From Elephas maximus indicus (taxonomy: Eukaryota > Chordata > Mammalia > Proboscidea > Elephantidae), in assembly GCF_024166365.1 (NCBI RefSeq), contig NC_064831.1:83092268-83156267 (forward strand): a DNA stretch of 64,000 nucleotides, in the 5' to 3' direction. Below the pieces are notes generated by a model that saw nothing but the letters and a program-made list of their open reading frames with translations, had not been told where the DNA came from and made no database searches. This document shows positions 1 to 11,320 of this stretch, piece by piece. Position numbers and translations under genes: made by a program. Position 1 is the stretch's first letter; each line of letters begins with the position of its first letter.

Positions 1-1432
1 CTTGCCAACCTTTGTCTTATATCCACCCTTCTTGTCAACTTTTCCCTACCTTTGTAGAACTCAGAAGCCCTTGCTTTCTCTTTTGGTAATTGAACATACT
101 TTTTAGTGAATTTTAGTGTAGTAATTAGTCATTTCTTTTAATTAAGTAATTGTGAAGTTTTCTTAAACTTAAAACCCTAACAAAAAATCCTTCAGCCTGA
201 TTGACATGAGGGCTGGGCTTTGATATTAGAAGACTTGGTTACCACTACTGTGGACTAATTTTTCTAACTTTCGACTGAAATTGTGGAAGACAGTTGATGA
301 GAAGGCTATGTAAATGAATTTGGACGAATTCTCCAAAAGCATTTATTAATGTAACTTTTTAGGTATGGTATAGAATTACATGCTAGCTGTTTTATAAGAA
401 TAATTCTTTTGAATTACATTTGGGAATCTCAATTCTAGAGGATAATTTTTTATTTTTTACTACATTTTCAGCTTCCATGTATAAAAGGCATAATAATAAT
501 GCCCGTAGGCTAATAGGGCCTACAAAATAGTGAAATTCTTTTTGTGTTTGTTTTTTAGTGGGGGGTACGTGAGGGCAGAGATGACAACTTTCCTAATATA
601 GTACAATTATTAGCCTCGTGTCTAATTGATTCTTTTTTGAAGAGACTAATTGCGTTGCACATAATGGGTGCTCAATAAATAATTTTTGATTTGTTGTATA
701 AATGCATTAAATGTAAATCTGGTATTTAGATTTAATTGAAAAAAATAGTGAAGTTGATTATTAAAACATAAGTTTTAATGCTTTAAATATTAATTTTTAG
801 GTATGCCTGAAAGCCAAAACTTTGACTCAATAAAAATTAAAGGTGATAAACTATAACTCTCAATCTCTTAACATGCACATGTAGTTAAGTTTTAAATGAA
901 TAAGAACAATTGGGATGATTGGATTTGTAAAACCTTAAAGAAGATGATTTCTTAGTTACTGCAGTTGACCTTGTTCTTGGCGATTAAGAGCTGGCTGATT
1001 GTTTTCAAATAATCATGTAGTTAGTTTTTAGGACCATCTTTATTTAGGACCCAGATTTGTTAATGCACATTTTATTCAGGATTCAAGCTTTTTTTGGTAA
1101 TAAGGCAAAATACATGAATTTACTTTTTAGAACTTTCTTGCATAAATGTTATAAAATTTAAAGAGCAATACAAAGAAGATGGAAATCAAGTTATAAACAC
1201 TAAGAGCCTTAAATACATGATGGGAAGAATTAACTTGTTCTCTAGATTGTAGTTTTGTACTTTTTTTGTCACTTTGGTTTTCTAACAAGTGTTTGAGTTT
1301 TAAAATAATATAAATGACATCGATAATGATAGTAGCTGTATTAGAGCCACTCATTTTTGAAATTAAGAATCATTAATAATTCCTTTTTCGTTTACTCTCT
1401 CCCATTCCCCACATTTTTCTTTGCTATTAAAA

Positions 1433-1600
1433 ATGGAAACCCTGGTGGTGTAGTGGTTGAATGCTATGGCTGCTAACCAAAAGATTGGCAGTTCGAATCC
1501 ACCAGGCGCTCCTTGGAAACTCTACAGGGCAGTTCTTCTCTGCCCTATAGAGGGTTGTTATGAGTCAGAATCGACTCGACAGCAGTGGGCTTTTTTTGTT
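1433..1600 (+). mobile_element. AfroSINE, short form
   Basis: tRNA-like head with A and B boxes (GTGGTTGAATG, GTTCGAATCC), then the body GGCAGTTCTTCTCTGCC and the tail GAATCGACTCGACAGCAGTGG. It lacks the internal AAAGATGTGGCAGTC block. It is the only AfroSINE in the first 16.8 kb. Confidence 0.85.
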
Positions 1601-2369
1601 TATTAAAAATGGGACAAACTTGCAGAGAAGTAGAGGCAGTGACCTTGTTTACTTAGAGGAATCTTTCTTAAACCGAATCCATATGATGAAATCGCTTGCA
1701 TTTCAATGAACGAGTAAATTTATAATGTTCCAGTGTTTTGGAACAAATTTACCGAAGTAGAATTTAAAGACCTCCAAGTTCAATTTTATGTTCTTAACTT
1801 CTGGGTGTACAGTTTTGGGAGATTTTAAGAGGTAGCTGTTACTCATCATGTTTTCATAGAAGCTTTAACATTGCCTTTGGGAATTGGTTATTTAGAGCAA
1901 GCCATTTTCATTAAAAAGGAAGTATAAACTAGCGATTGTTACAGTGGAAAAATTCTCTTAGCCTCCATATTATGAGCTTGAAACTTATATGTGAAATATG
2001 TAAATGATGTAGTTAGTCTTTCTGACGATGGAATCCTAGATCAAAAGCATCATCTCTTCAGTATGTGTACAGTAACTCACAAGTTAGTAAAGAGAGGAGT
2101 GGAGTTTTGACATCTAAACCCTACCCCATTAGGTATTAGATACTGGTTTTATTTTGATGCAAGACTAATTTGTTTTCAAACCAGAAAGTGTTTAATAATT
2201 TAAATAATTGACCCTATGTGTTCTTCAGAGATTTCCTTACTGTTGGAATATAAATTATCTTGGTTGTGTAAGGGTAGCTTCTAGGTCCCCAAATACTTTG
2301 GTTACGTTCCTCTGTGTTATATTGGAATAATAGTTGTTGAGGTCTTTATATACAAGGTGGTGCTATTGT

Positions 2370-2465
2370 GAGTACTGTAAATGTACTAACTCACTTAGTC
2401 CTCAATGCAACCCCAAGAGGTAGGTACTACTAGTGTTTCCATTGTATAGATGAGGAACTAGTAGG
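2370..2465 (-). mobile_element. MIR SINE relic
   Basis: Reads as the reverse complement of the MIR core and 3' part: TAACTCACTTAGTCCTCA, then AGAGGTAGGTACTACT and ATAGATGAGG. Confidence 0.65.
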
Positions 2466-4464
2466 GAGATTTCGTTTCATCAAGAAAACCTTTAGACTCA
2501 AAATGCATGTCTGATTTGTTTTATTTTTTAATATAACTTATTTGTGAATTTAGCTTTATAAGACTTCAGAATTCCATGACAATAAACTCCTAACCCCCTT
2601 ACCTTTTTCTCTTTAAGGTGCTTTGATACATGACCTTTAAGTTCTCACCTTTAGCTTTGAAGGAGTACAGATTTATCATGACTTTTTAATCTTTCTCTTG
2701 TGGCATTCTTTATTACTGTTTAAAAACATTTGAAGTATGTGCTGAGTGAATATGATAGCATAACCAACTTGCTGTAATATTTTCTAATCTCCATTGTCAC
2801 ATAAACTAATGCATTTGTTTTAAAACTAGTGCATTTTATTGAGTAATTTTGAAATAATTTAAATAATGTTAGATTTTCTTTAAATTTTTTAAAATTATGG
2901 TTAAAAAAAGAATGCCCTGGATAAATTTTACCTCTGGACCCATTGCAGAAGAGTATAAAGCATTGAGTTTATCATTTAATATGCCAAATTGGATAAATTG
3001 TATTTCTAGCTATTGAATTGATTGTGACTTTATATCAGTGCATTTTTTAGTGTTAGTGTTCATCATAATAGTGTTTTCATGACCAACTACATTTAGAGAT
3101 TAAGCTTTAAAGCTTTATTTTAGTTGCATTTTAACAGTATGGGGAGAGATTGTCTTCTAATCAACGGTTCAAGAGTAGAATGAAGGGCTTTTTCTTTCAT
3201 GCATCTAGAAATGTAAGGCTCTTAATTTTAAAGAATGAATTCAAATGGGAGATATTTTACTGATAGAAGTGAATGAGGTATTCAATTCCTCTTTTAAGAT
3301 TGTAGAGAAATAGGCGCATTTACAAAGGAGAAATACCTTGTTTTTTGACATTGATGTGACACTCCTTTCTGGTCAACTTTTTTTTGTATGGGTGGCAGTG
3401 TCTCTTGGTTAACCAAATAGTTTAAATAGATTTTTGTATTGTGAGTAATAGACAGCGTATCTTAATTACAGTCTAGGAGACAAGGAAATTACCTAATAAC
3501 CAAAAATACCCTTATATTTAATTTCTTCCAAGTCAGTCACCCTGACTGTATTTACATAAATTTAGTTGGAGAGCTGCAAAATATCTAGTGAAGACCAAAG
3601 TTTAAGACCTGTTCTTGCAGTTAACATTTGGTCATGATGAATCAGGATCATTTATTTCAATAAAATTACCCAACTTCCCACTTCTCTGTTCAATTTAAAT
3701 TATTTAAGTAAAGTTTTTTTTTTTTTTTTTGGTGAGGATCACTTGATAATTTTGCAGTGAGAGTCTTATTTGAAAACAGCGTTTTATGGCAAATCTTCAA
3801 TAAGCTGGGCGGATAGTTTGTATTTTTGATGTTTTTTTTTTTTCCTGGTGGCTGCATATTTCCTGCATTCTCAGATGTATCCTTAAAAATGATGGTATCT
3901 ATATTGGCTATTTGCATTTTTTAAGTAAAGTTAATTAACATCTGTTAGACTGGAAAACTATGCTATGATCCACTGCTTGAGTTTTTTTTATCCCTTAAGA
4001 TTCTTTTCTATATTTAGTTTTCTTTGAAGAAGCTTGGCGATTCTTTCTGCACTGAGATTTCGAGTCTTCACGGTTGCTGTGATTTAGCTTTGGAGAAGTT
4101 TTGAACTTTGATTTTTGTTTTTACTTTTCATATAGACGATATAACAATGTTAGTGTTAAAGACTAAAAATTTGACTCCTGACTGCCACTTTTTTTATGGA
4201 TACAAATGTGTCTGTGACTGAACTTTGCTACTGTATAGTCTTTCCTTGATTCTTACTATTGAGAAGTTATAACTAAGTCAGCCCTTGAGTTCAGTGCATA
4301 CAACTTTTCTAGAATACAAAGTTTTGTAGACTAAAGCTGCTGCAAATTTAAAGCTTTGTGCATGGTAAGGGTATCTTCAAGGTGGGTGGATGTTCTCTGT
4401 TTGAAGGATCATTGGTATTCCAACAGCATTTTTTTTTCTTCTGATTTTTTCATCAAGCACCCAG

Positions 4465-4835
4465 TCAGCTTGAAGAGTCTCAAATGGACCCTCCCTCTCA
4501 GAAATCAAGATGGCAGTCTACTATGGGGAATTGAGGAAAAATGGATTAATACAAGAGTGCTGTGATAATACACAACCAAGACAGGGTTCTTTTAACATGG
4601 ATTCCATGAAATGAATGAAGATAATAGGTTTCTTACCCAACACAAATGGACAATGGATTTGACTTTCTAAAGACTTTTGTACCATTTACAAGGACATTTT
4701 TGACATTTGGAGAAGAAAGATGGCATATTAATATACATAACAGTTTGTATGCCTGGAATTTTTTTTGCAGTTTTTGTATGAGTATGACCTTATGGATTGT
4801 TACCTTTAATAAAATTTCTAACACTTTAAAATTTC
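4465..4835 (+). ncRNA. CHASERR: Putative last exon of lncRNA CHASERR
   Basis: CHASERR is a conserved lncRNA transcribed in tandem just upstream of CHD2 that lowers CHD2 expression in cis. Its last exon is known for repeated AUGG / AARAUGR motifs, linked to the helicase DHX36 (from memory). The same signature is seen here: nine ATGG tetramers at 4484, 4510, 4523, 4541, 4597, 4646, 4653, 4720 and 4792, where one or two would be expected by chance. Several sit in A-rich contexts such as AAATGGA and AAGATGG. An AATAAA signal at 4808-4813 is followed by T-rich sequence, so cleavage near 4830-4840 is plausible. The exon start is a guess from a T-rich tract ending in CAG at 4462-4464. Position (about 2.3 kb upstream of the CHD2 promoter) and strand fit. 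No long ORF is present, as expected. The identification rests on motif density, signal and synteny, not on alignment. Confidence 0.68.
4808..4813 (+). terminator. CHASERR: Poly(A) signal AATAAA of putative CHASERR
   Basis: A canonical AATAAA hexamer ends the ATGG-rich segment. Cleavage would fall about 15-30 nt later, within T-rich sequence. It would end the upstream transcript about 2 kb before CHD2 starts. Confidence 0.6.
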
Positions 4836-6899
4836 TCAGTTTGGGCTGTTTTTTTTAAAAATCCATTTCATTAAACGTTCAATTATGGCCTTAATAACAC
4901 TTCGACCTTTACAGTTGCCTAACAGTAAAGTATATTGAATAAAGCTGGTAAAATGGAAGTGGTGTACTGGAAAGATGTTTTGTCTTCGTTCACAAAGTTG
5001 TGAAGATTTATTTGTGCTTTGAGATAGTCATTTGGCTGAAATGTTATTTCATTTGTGTTTTCTTGAAACACCTTGGCAAAACAACTTAACCAATGGGTAA
5101 TAATAGAATCTTCAGTATGTCATGAGATTTCAATGAACTCTTAATACCAAATGCCTTTTGCCCCACAGTTTAGGACGAGTGATACAATATTTCTCTTGAG
5201 TTATTTTTGCATTGATAGAAAAGGTTCCTGTTACCAATGCTCTTTAATTTTATAAATAAATACTTTGCAATGGGGTGTGTTGATCTGAATATTTAAACTG
5301 ATGCCTTCTCTTGTCTTAATGGTTAACCTTAGGAGATGTGTTGGATTTATAGGGAAGAGTCCTTAGAATATGCATAAAAGGACTTAAAATATTGGTGGTG
5401 GTAACATTTATAAATTTATTAAGTAAATATGAAATACAATTATTTTCTTACATGTTTCTTATTCTGTACAGTTGAGAATTCAGATTAAGTGAATGACATC
5501 ATGCCATAGATTATTTGTTATAATTTCAAACACCAGGTGAATACCAGATTTCATTTATTGCTAATCTTGAATCAGTTTCAATAACCATTGTAAAAAAGGG
5601 TAGCCCTTTATGTCCATAGACCAAATGAAAGTTTGATTATGTGGCCTCATTATATAGAGACCAAGGTTATAGTTAAGCTTCAATTTTTTTTTGTTAGAAA
5701 TATTTAATCATACTGTGTTTGTGATAAATGTCAAATACCGTAGCGTACACATCCATGATCAATACGTGTGCAGTATTTGTTCTCATTGACTCAGTTGAAC
5801 TGTTTGGTCTTTGTATGGATTCAGAAGTGGAATTCTGGATTCTGATTTTGATACAAAAACTATCTTGATGCAGAGTGTACAGAATTGAGTTGGAGGTTTG
5901 ATTACGGGTTTTATATTTACCTAGTTTTAACATGGTTGTTTTCGTTGGGTTTAATCTAGCATGGAGTTCCTCAGTGAGGGAAGGACATAGTATGGCAGAT
6001 TATATGTTGAATAAGAAAGAAAGATTGGATTTTTTTGGGGTGTGTTCGTTTACCTGTTTGAAGTATTTGGTGAAGGAAAGGGTATTGAATGCTTGCTTTT
6101 GGCATAATTTTGTTTCCATAGATCTCATGGTTTTGATTTTAAGTAGAATTTGCTCTGTGATACTTACTTTGATAACTTGCCACCTGATCTGAGCTATTTA
6201 CCATTGTTGAAACGGACGTATACTTAGAATTGAAAGCTGAAATTTGAGGGAAAGTTTGGGATATGTATGTTGGTTTTGGGGGTTGAGTTTCTTGGGTTTG
6301 TGATTTAAAGGTGACCATGGTAGGTCTGTATTCTTGAATTTGAATAAGTTTGTTTTGCCTGAATCCGGGTGGGAAGTAAATATATTGTGGTTATGACAAT
6401 TTTTTTTTGATAAAGTTTCCAAGGTTATATAATGGGTTAAATAATTTTGTGGAAGTAAAAAGAAAAATGGTGAGATTCTTGGAGTAAAAACTGGTTGGAT
6501 TAATTTTTGCTCTGATGCATCTGAACACTAGGGAGGCGCTCTTGAGTTGTAAAAGTTACCCCTTTCTTCCAGTTGGGATGGAAAATTCCCCCCTAAGTTT
6601 TGTCTTTATTTGATTTTTATACATCATAAAGAAGGCAAGTCTTAAATTTAATTAATGAAATTGATGTTTTGCTTTTGTTTAGAAACTATTTTACCCATGG
6701 GGGGGCAATTTTTAAAAAGATTAGTACATAAGCTAAGCTTTGGGTTCTCTAAGAATTATCCTTTTTTCAAAATGGCTTGATAAAACACCACTTCCTGTCC
6801 AGAAAGGAAGTTATTTTAGCTCAAGGACTGAAATATTTAGCAGATCTTTAAACAAAAGGAACAAATTACATTTCTCTCTGGCTTAGAAAGGGTGTTTGA
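4836..6899. other. CHASERR-CHD2 intergenic spacer
   Basis: About 2 kb of AT-rich, apparently unique sequence with no recognisable interspersed repeat and no credible coding exon. ORFs near 5.7-6.4 kb are short and overlap on opposite strands, as chance ORFs do. In a genome this rich in SINEs the lack of insertions between a regulatory lncRNA and its target suggests regulatory constraint; that is inference. Confidence 0.5.
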
Positions 6900-7200
6900 G
6901 CCAGAGGGGGTTAAGAAGCCCTCCCCCTCCCTCTGATGGGGTGGTCTGGAGGGGCAAGGAGGTGTGGGGGTGGGGGTCCTTAGGCTCCTTGGGATGGAGG
7001 ATCTTTTTTTTTTTTTTTGGTGGAGATGAAGGGGTGGGTCTATGGTACATCACCTGAGTTGTGGGGTAAATGTAGAGAGTGTCAATCAAAGGCAGAGCTC
7101 TCAGAGCTGGGAAGGAGGCTCTAGATGGCGGCTGTGCCTTAGAGAGAGCGCGCTCTGCTCCCTGCCTTCGTCTCACTTTACGCAACTTTCCCTAACTTTC
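6900..7200 (+). promoter_or_regulatory. CHD2: CHD2 promoter region with initiator-type YY1 motif
   Basis: GC content and CpG frequency rise sharply here compared with flanking DNA. A purine-rich G stretch at 6905-6995 is followed by GATGGCGGC at 7124-7132, the YY1 core usually found just downstream of transcription starts in TATA-less promoters. No TATA box is evident. The YY1 site puts the likely start within roughly 7000-7120, but it cannot be fixed from sequence. The promoter faces CHD2 and lies about 1 kb before the start codon. Confidence 0.6.
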
Positions 7201-7601
7201 GGGCAGCCTCAGGGGGCCCCCGCAGCCCCCTGCCTCTCCTAGTGACTTACTGGGGTCAATTCCGACCTTTTTTAGGGAGAAAAGCAGCTTTTAGGAGCTT
7301 TCTTTTCGTGCCTTGTTGGAAAGAAGCAGCCGTACTGAGAGCCCAGGTCGTTGTTTTTTCCAGCTTAGAAGCCATGGCGCACCTCCATTTTTGTGCGCTC
7401 TCCTAATGAGGTTTTTTTTCTTCCGGACCCGTTTTAGTATTAATTCTTGCGTGTTTTTTTTTGACCTGTTAACATATTTGAGTACTATTTTATTTATTTT
7501 TCGTTTTTTAACGGAGGATTTTGCCTTTATTTTTAATTATTTGGGATCAGATATTTTTCTACTAGATAGGACTCTCGCATTGGACCTACTACATGGATCA
7601 G
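7050..7601 (+). other. CHD2: CHD2 noncoding exon 1 (5' UTR)
   Basis: Inferred 5' leader exon. Its 3' edge is well supported by a consensus donor, CAG|GTAAGT, with the cut after 7601. The 5' edge is approximate. The exon holds an ETS-like CTTCCGG at 7420-7426 and several upstream ATGs, including a near-optimal one at 7374 (described separately). The pyrimidine-rich second half is unusual for a leader. It joins exon 2 at about 7946 after a 344-nt intron. Confidence is high for the donor and moderate for the rest. Confidence 0.6.
7374..7406 (+). promoter_or_regulatory. uORF1 in CHD2 leader, strong start context
   Basis: An 11-codon upstream ORF (10 residues plus TAA) starts at GCCATGG, with G at -3 and G at +4, an almost optimal initiation context. 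Its stop codon overlaps the ATG of the next upstream ORF (TAATG at 7404-7408), an arrangement that could favour termination-reinitiation. It should reduce ribosome access to the CHD2 start if the leader is transcribed as modelled. Confidence 0.5.
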
Positions 7602-8004
7602 GTAAGTTCATGACCATTAGTGATAATTTTAAAGATTTAAATGTTTAAGTTTGCCTTATTTTCTGTAAATATGAGAAATTCCTGGATGACGCAATAAGAT
7701 ACAGAGATTGTTATTTGTATCCAGTGTGTTACTTTGAGAAACTTTCTTTATCGATACTGATGCTGCCCCTGTTCGGCTTTTATATATATATATTTTTTTT
7801 TAAAGGAAAAAATTGAAATACTTTATTTTTTGGTGCTTGCCGTTGTTATGTTATAACAATATCCTTACATCGTCAGGACTTTGTTCCTGGTAATAAAAAC
7901 CAACGATAGAAGCCGGGACCTTACCTTTCTTTCAACTTTTGACAGTAAATACCTGGGCACAGGACTTCAAAGCAAACAGATTCCCCCTCCCCCTTAATAT
8001 TTAA
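7406..8004 (+). promoter_or_regulatory. uORF2 spanning the predicted exon 1-exon 2 junction
   Basis: Starting at the ATG that overlaps the uORF1 stop, this frame is open to the exon 1 donor at 7601 (65 codons plus one base). After splicing to 7946 it continues for 19 more codons and stops with TAA at 8002-8004, ten bases before the CHD2 ATG at 8015. The spliced ORF has 84 sense codons. The predicted peptide is rich in Phe, Leu and Ile because the leader is T-rich. It depends on the exon 2 acceptor being at 7945/7946. It may be regulatory rather than protein-making. Confidence 0.4.
7602..7945 (+). other. CHD2 intron 1
   Basis: Short intron starting GTAAGT and ending in TTTTGACAG after a pyrimidine tract. 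It contains no repeat or gene. The acceptor choice is the best visible one; a second CAG 24 nt further on is possible. Confidence 0.5.
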
Positions 8005-8014
8005 GAATTAAAAG
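7946..8014 (+). other. CHD2: CHD2 exon 2, 5' UTR part
   Basis: Sixty-nine leader bases between the likely acceptor (TTTTGACAG ending at 7945) and the start codon. They include the end of uORF2 (TAA at 8002-8004). The start codon context has A at -3. Confidence 0.6.
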
Positions 8015-8076
8015 ATGATGAGAAATAAGGACAAAAGCCAAGAGGAGGACAGTTCGCTACACAGCAATGTATCGAG
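8015..8076 (+). CDS. CHD2: CHD2 coding exon 2 (residues 1-20, start codon)
   Basis: The protein starts MMRNKDKSQEEDSSLHSN, the known CHD2 N-terminus, so the first of two adjacent ATGs is taken as the start. The exon ends after two bases of codon 21 at AG|GTATGA. Residue 19 is Val where I recall Ala in human. The exon is tiny and followed by a 21-kb intron. Confidence 0.95.
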
Positions 8077-10929
8077 GTATGAACTATCAACTTTCTTCCT
8101 TTTTTATTTTTTTTGGGGAAACCTCAGCTTTCACTGTTTACCTTGACAGACACGATTGCTGTCTGTTTTATTTTAAGTATTTCACTAATTTGGATTCGTT
8201 TTTTAAAGCGTGACCTTGAGATTGCTAATATGCCACACCCTAATTTTTTGGTAGCAATTTATGAAAGTTGAGTTGTGACTTAAGGCCTCTCACAGCAGTC
8301 AAAAGGTAAGGTACCTTTATCCAAAGGGGCCTTTCCTGTAAACTACCGTTTTTCTGTCAATAAATTTCAGTTTTTAGGCTTTTTGTGCTGCTGAAAAATG
8401 ACCTTGTCGGTTTAGCCATTGCTGCATTGCACCATTTTACATACAAGGCAGATTTTTTCTTTGAAGAATCAGGATACCCAAACTTGTAAGTGAGGGCCAT
8501 AGAGAAGCCTTGTAGTAGTAAATTATAGTAAATAGACATTTGAGAAAGTTATATGAATGAAAAAATATACATTTTAAAGTGAAATTGCAAAAAGGACCCT
8601 TTGACTGATGCCTCTCAGTTTACATTTTTATTTGACTCTATATTTCTTCGGATACACTTGACATTTTAAGGTATTTTGATATGATTTATCAAAACGTTTA
8701 CTTGATGGTTACAGTTTCTGTATTTATGAAATCAAAATCAAACCTGTGATCACAGACATTCTGGAATACTGTTAATACACTGTTTTGTGTTGGTTACTGT
8801 GATTATGCTTACAGTTGTATATTTTTACATTTAAGATGTTTTAAGGTTTGCATTTGTATGCTTATATTCTGGCAGTGCTTGCTGGTTGGTAGATATATTT
8901 TACCCTTACGTATTAGTTGTAGGTGCTTTAAAATTAATTGATTTATTTCGACAGTCGTCTGGAATGCTTTATCTTATGAAGCTTATAAATGTACTGTTTG
9001 TTTAAATCATGATTTGTTTCACATTCCTTGCAGTACCTTGTTAGTGAATAAACAAAAAAGCCACTAAGATGTTGTTTGTTCCCTGTATAATAATTAAAAA
9101 AATACACGAATGAATTTCTTGATGTATGTTTTTATGTAGTGTTACAAATTTTAAATCATGCAGTTAATGAGGATGTGATTGGTTATGTGATTTTTCTTAC
9201 CAATTTTGCTTTTACTTTATAATTTTCTATAGGTAATAGACTTTTACTACTAGGCTAGTGAATTTGAAACTTTTGGACATGGTTCGTTTATTACAAATGT
9301 CAAATTTTATTTATGATTTATTATATTTCAGGATATTTTGGTTCTTTTAAAAATATATTCCCAAATTCTTTTGCAAATCGACTTGTCACAGTTTGGACTG
9401 ATAACCTTTTGATCTGAGCTCATGTAATTTCCTAGGTTATATTTAGGACAGAAAACTTCTGTACTAATCCTAAACTGATTTCTCTGGAAAGTAAGGACCA
9501 TTTGAAGAACTAGGAAACCATAGGTATATTAGACACATTATTAAAGACTCAGTAACTAAAACTCTTACTCCCTTGAGTATATGATTTGCATAGTCTCACA
9601 TGGGTTTTGGCTTTCTTATGCAAGGTTGTGGTTAACATCACTGATCAGACTATGCTTTCTAATTCTAAAAGTCAAGCTGTTTTAGGTTTTTTTTTTCTTT
9701 CAATACTTTTACTCTCACCTGGAAAAATATGTGGAAGATGTCATGCATTTGCCTTCTGGCAATGGGATAACAACTGAAAAAGAAGCATGAACTGTACTTT
9801 AAGTTTTGTCAGTTATACTTTGAATCATATACCTGATGAATGTACAAAAAATGAGACTCCTTGAAGAGAAGATGGAGTTACTTTTAAATTACTATTACCC
9901 TAAATTGCATTCTTTAATACAAGCACATAATTATGACATAACTTCCTTTCAAAATTGTAAAGGTGAATACAGTAGAGATTTCCAGTGAGATGAAGAGGAC
10001 AGTACTGGTAACTAGTACTTGGTTCCCTATCAGTTTCCACAAGGACCTAGTTTCTGTGGAAGAGAGTATAGTGCTTAGGGAATACTACAGAAATGATGTT
10101 TGCAGCCTGAGCCACAGGAGAGAAAAGGAGTTTGTAGGTCACAGAAACTTTGGTCTGAGAATTACTTTAGGGTCTGGAAGAATCGAGTGTAAGTTCGTGT
10201 AAATCTGGTTATATTCCTGTTTTTGGAAATAGTGCAGTACTTAATGGTGATTATGTAAGTTTGTATTCCTGTGCTCTTGTAGTCAATACTTAATGTTACA
10301 CTTTGAAGATTAAAAGCTCACTTTCAAGAATATTTTAAAAATATCTGTTACCTGTAAAATTTCTAAGTATCTCAAAGGGAGGTAGATGTAGAGAAGTCTA
10401 TACCACATATACATGATCTAAATAATGTGCAGTTTGGGGATAACATCTGTAATGTCAAAGAATGGTAACAGGAGATAAGAATGTTGATGGAACTGTGCGC
10501 ACAAAGACTGCTGTGTGTTCTGGGGCGCTACATTTACGATTTATCCTAAGAAATGAAACAGTTTATTAAATCTGCCCGCAAGTCGTCTGCCTTGGAGCCA
10601 GTTATTTTGATAACCTGAAGTGCTGGCAAAATCTGCTTTTTATTAGGCATTTAGCAGTTATTCTGAAAGCCTGGGGATGATTAGAAATGGCATATGCAGT
10701 TGCTTTTGGACTGGAACAGGCAGTTTATGTGGCAGCCATTTTATGACTCCTAAACCTTAAAAACCGGGATTTTGGGGAAGACTGAAAAGGAGTGGAAACC
10801 TGCCATACCAAGAACCTCTTTTTTTACTTTCTCACCCCTTCTTTGGCACTCTGGTGCAGAAATAAAGGACAGGTCGGTAGTTAGCGCAGGCAGCAGCTCT
10901 GTGAGCCCCTGGCATCTTGGTGCAGGTCC

Positions 10930-11320
10930 AGCTCAGTCACAAAATGGCTGTTCCTTTGTGCCGCAGCGCTGACAGACATACTGCATTGCACTGTGTACTC
11001 GCCAAACAGCAGGAAGTTGCCGTGCGGAGTTCAAAGGCCGGCCGGCGCCGGCGCCGCGCGCTGATTGGCTGTGCGCGAGCTTGGTAACAGCAGGGTCAGC
11101 GGCGGCGGCTCTCCGGCAGGCCCGCCCCGTGACGTCAGGCGGCTCGTCGTGGGGAGGGGTGAGCGCAGTGACGTTCGGCCGCGTGCGCGGCTCGGGAGCT
11201 TCCTCTTTCCCTTGACTTAGTGGGCGGCCCTGGGGGGGAGGGGGCGGGCCAGGGTGGGGCGTGGGAGGGGAGAAGGCGGGAGGCCGGGAACGCTGCTTGG
11301 GGCTTTCCGATGGGCGGCAG
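10930..11320. promoter_or_regulatory. Intronic CpG island, candidate alternative promoter or enhancer
   Basis: This is the most CpG-rich segment of the window. It holds a YY1-like AAAATGGCTG (10941-10950), a GGCCGGCGCCGGCGCC tract (near 11037-11052), an inverted CCAAT box ATTGG (11064-11068), a full palindromic cAMP response element TGACGTCA (11130-11137), a second TGACGT (11169-11174) and GC boxes such as GGGGCGGGCC (11241-11250). Nothing in the exon layout requires a promoter about 3 kb inside intron 2. It could start an alternative CHD2 transcript lacking the first coding exon, an antisense transcript, or act as an enhancer. Overlapping ORFs on both strands here are products of base composition. 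Confidence 0.7.
11150..11215 (+). ncRNA. MIR3175: MIR3175-like segment in CpG island
   Basis: Human MIR3175 lies in a CHD2 intron about 4 kb downstream of the transcription start. Here, about 4.1 kb from the predicted start, a segment beginning GGGGAGG and containing GCAGTGACGT strongly resembles the mature miR-3175 as I remember it. A C/T-rich 3' side (CCTCTTTCCC near 11202-11211) could close an imperfect hairpin. The match is not exact: the seed region appears changed and about two bases are inserted. This is best read as the orthologous locus, not as a proven functional miRNA; in human it may itself be promoter-derived. Confidence 0.5.

Larger units (their letters stand above)
1..4464. other. 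Upstream noncoding stretch, presumed CHASERR intron
   Basis: AT-rich sequence with no convincing coding exon on either strand. Apart from one AfroSINE near 1433-1600 and a MIR relic near 2370-2465 I see only unique sequence with homopolymer T runs. Because the last CHASERR exon is proposed just downstream, this is most simply the final CHASERR intron. Earlier CHASERR exons could not be recognised by eye and may lie before the window. All ORFs here are short, AT-driven and without family resemblance. Confidence 0.5.

Noticed and set aside
4356..4565. Small ORFs in the CHASERR exon region
   Set aside because: Short, overlapping on both strands and lacking conserved composition. The RNA motif pattern explains the segment better.
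7313..7405. Upstream extension of uORF2 before the ATG at 7406
   Set aside because: The frame is open but has no ATG before 7406, so only the later ATG is proposed.
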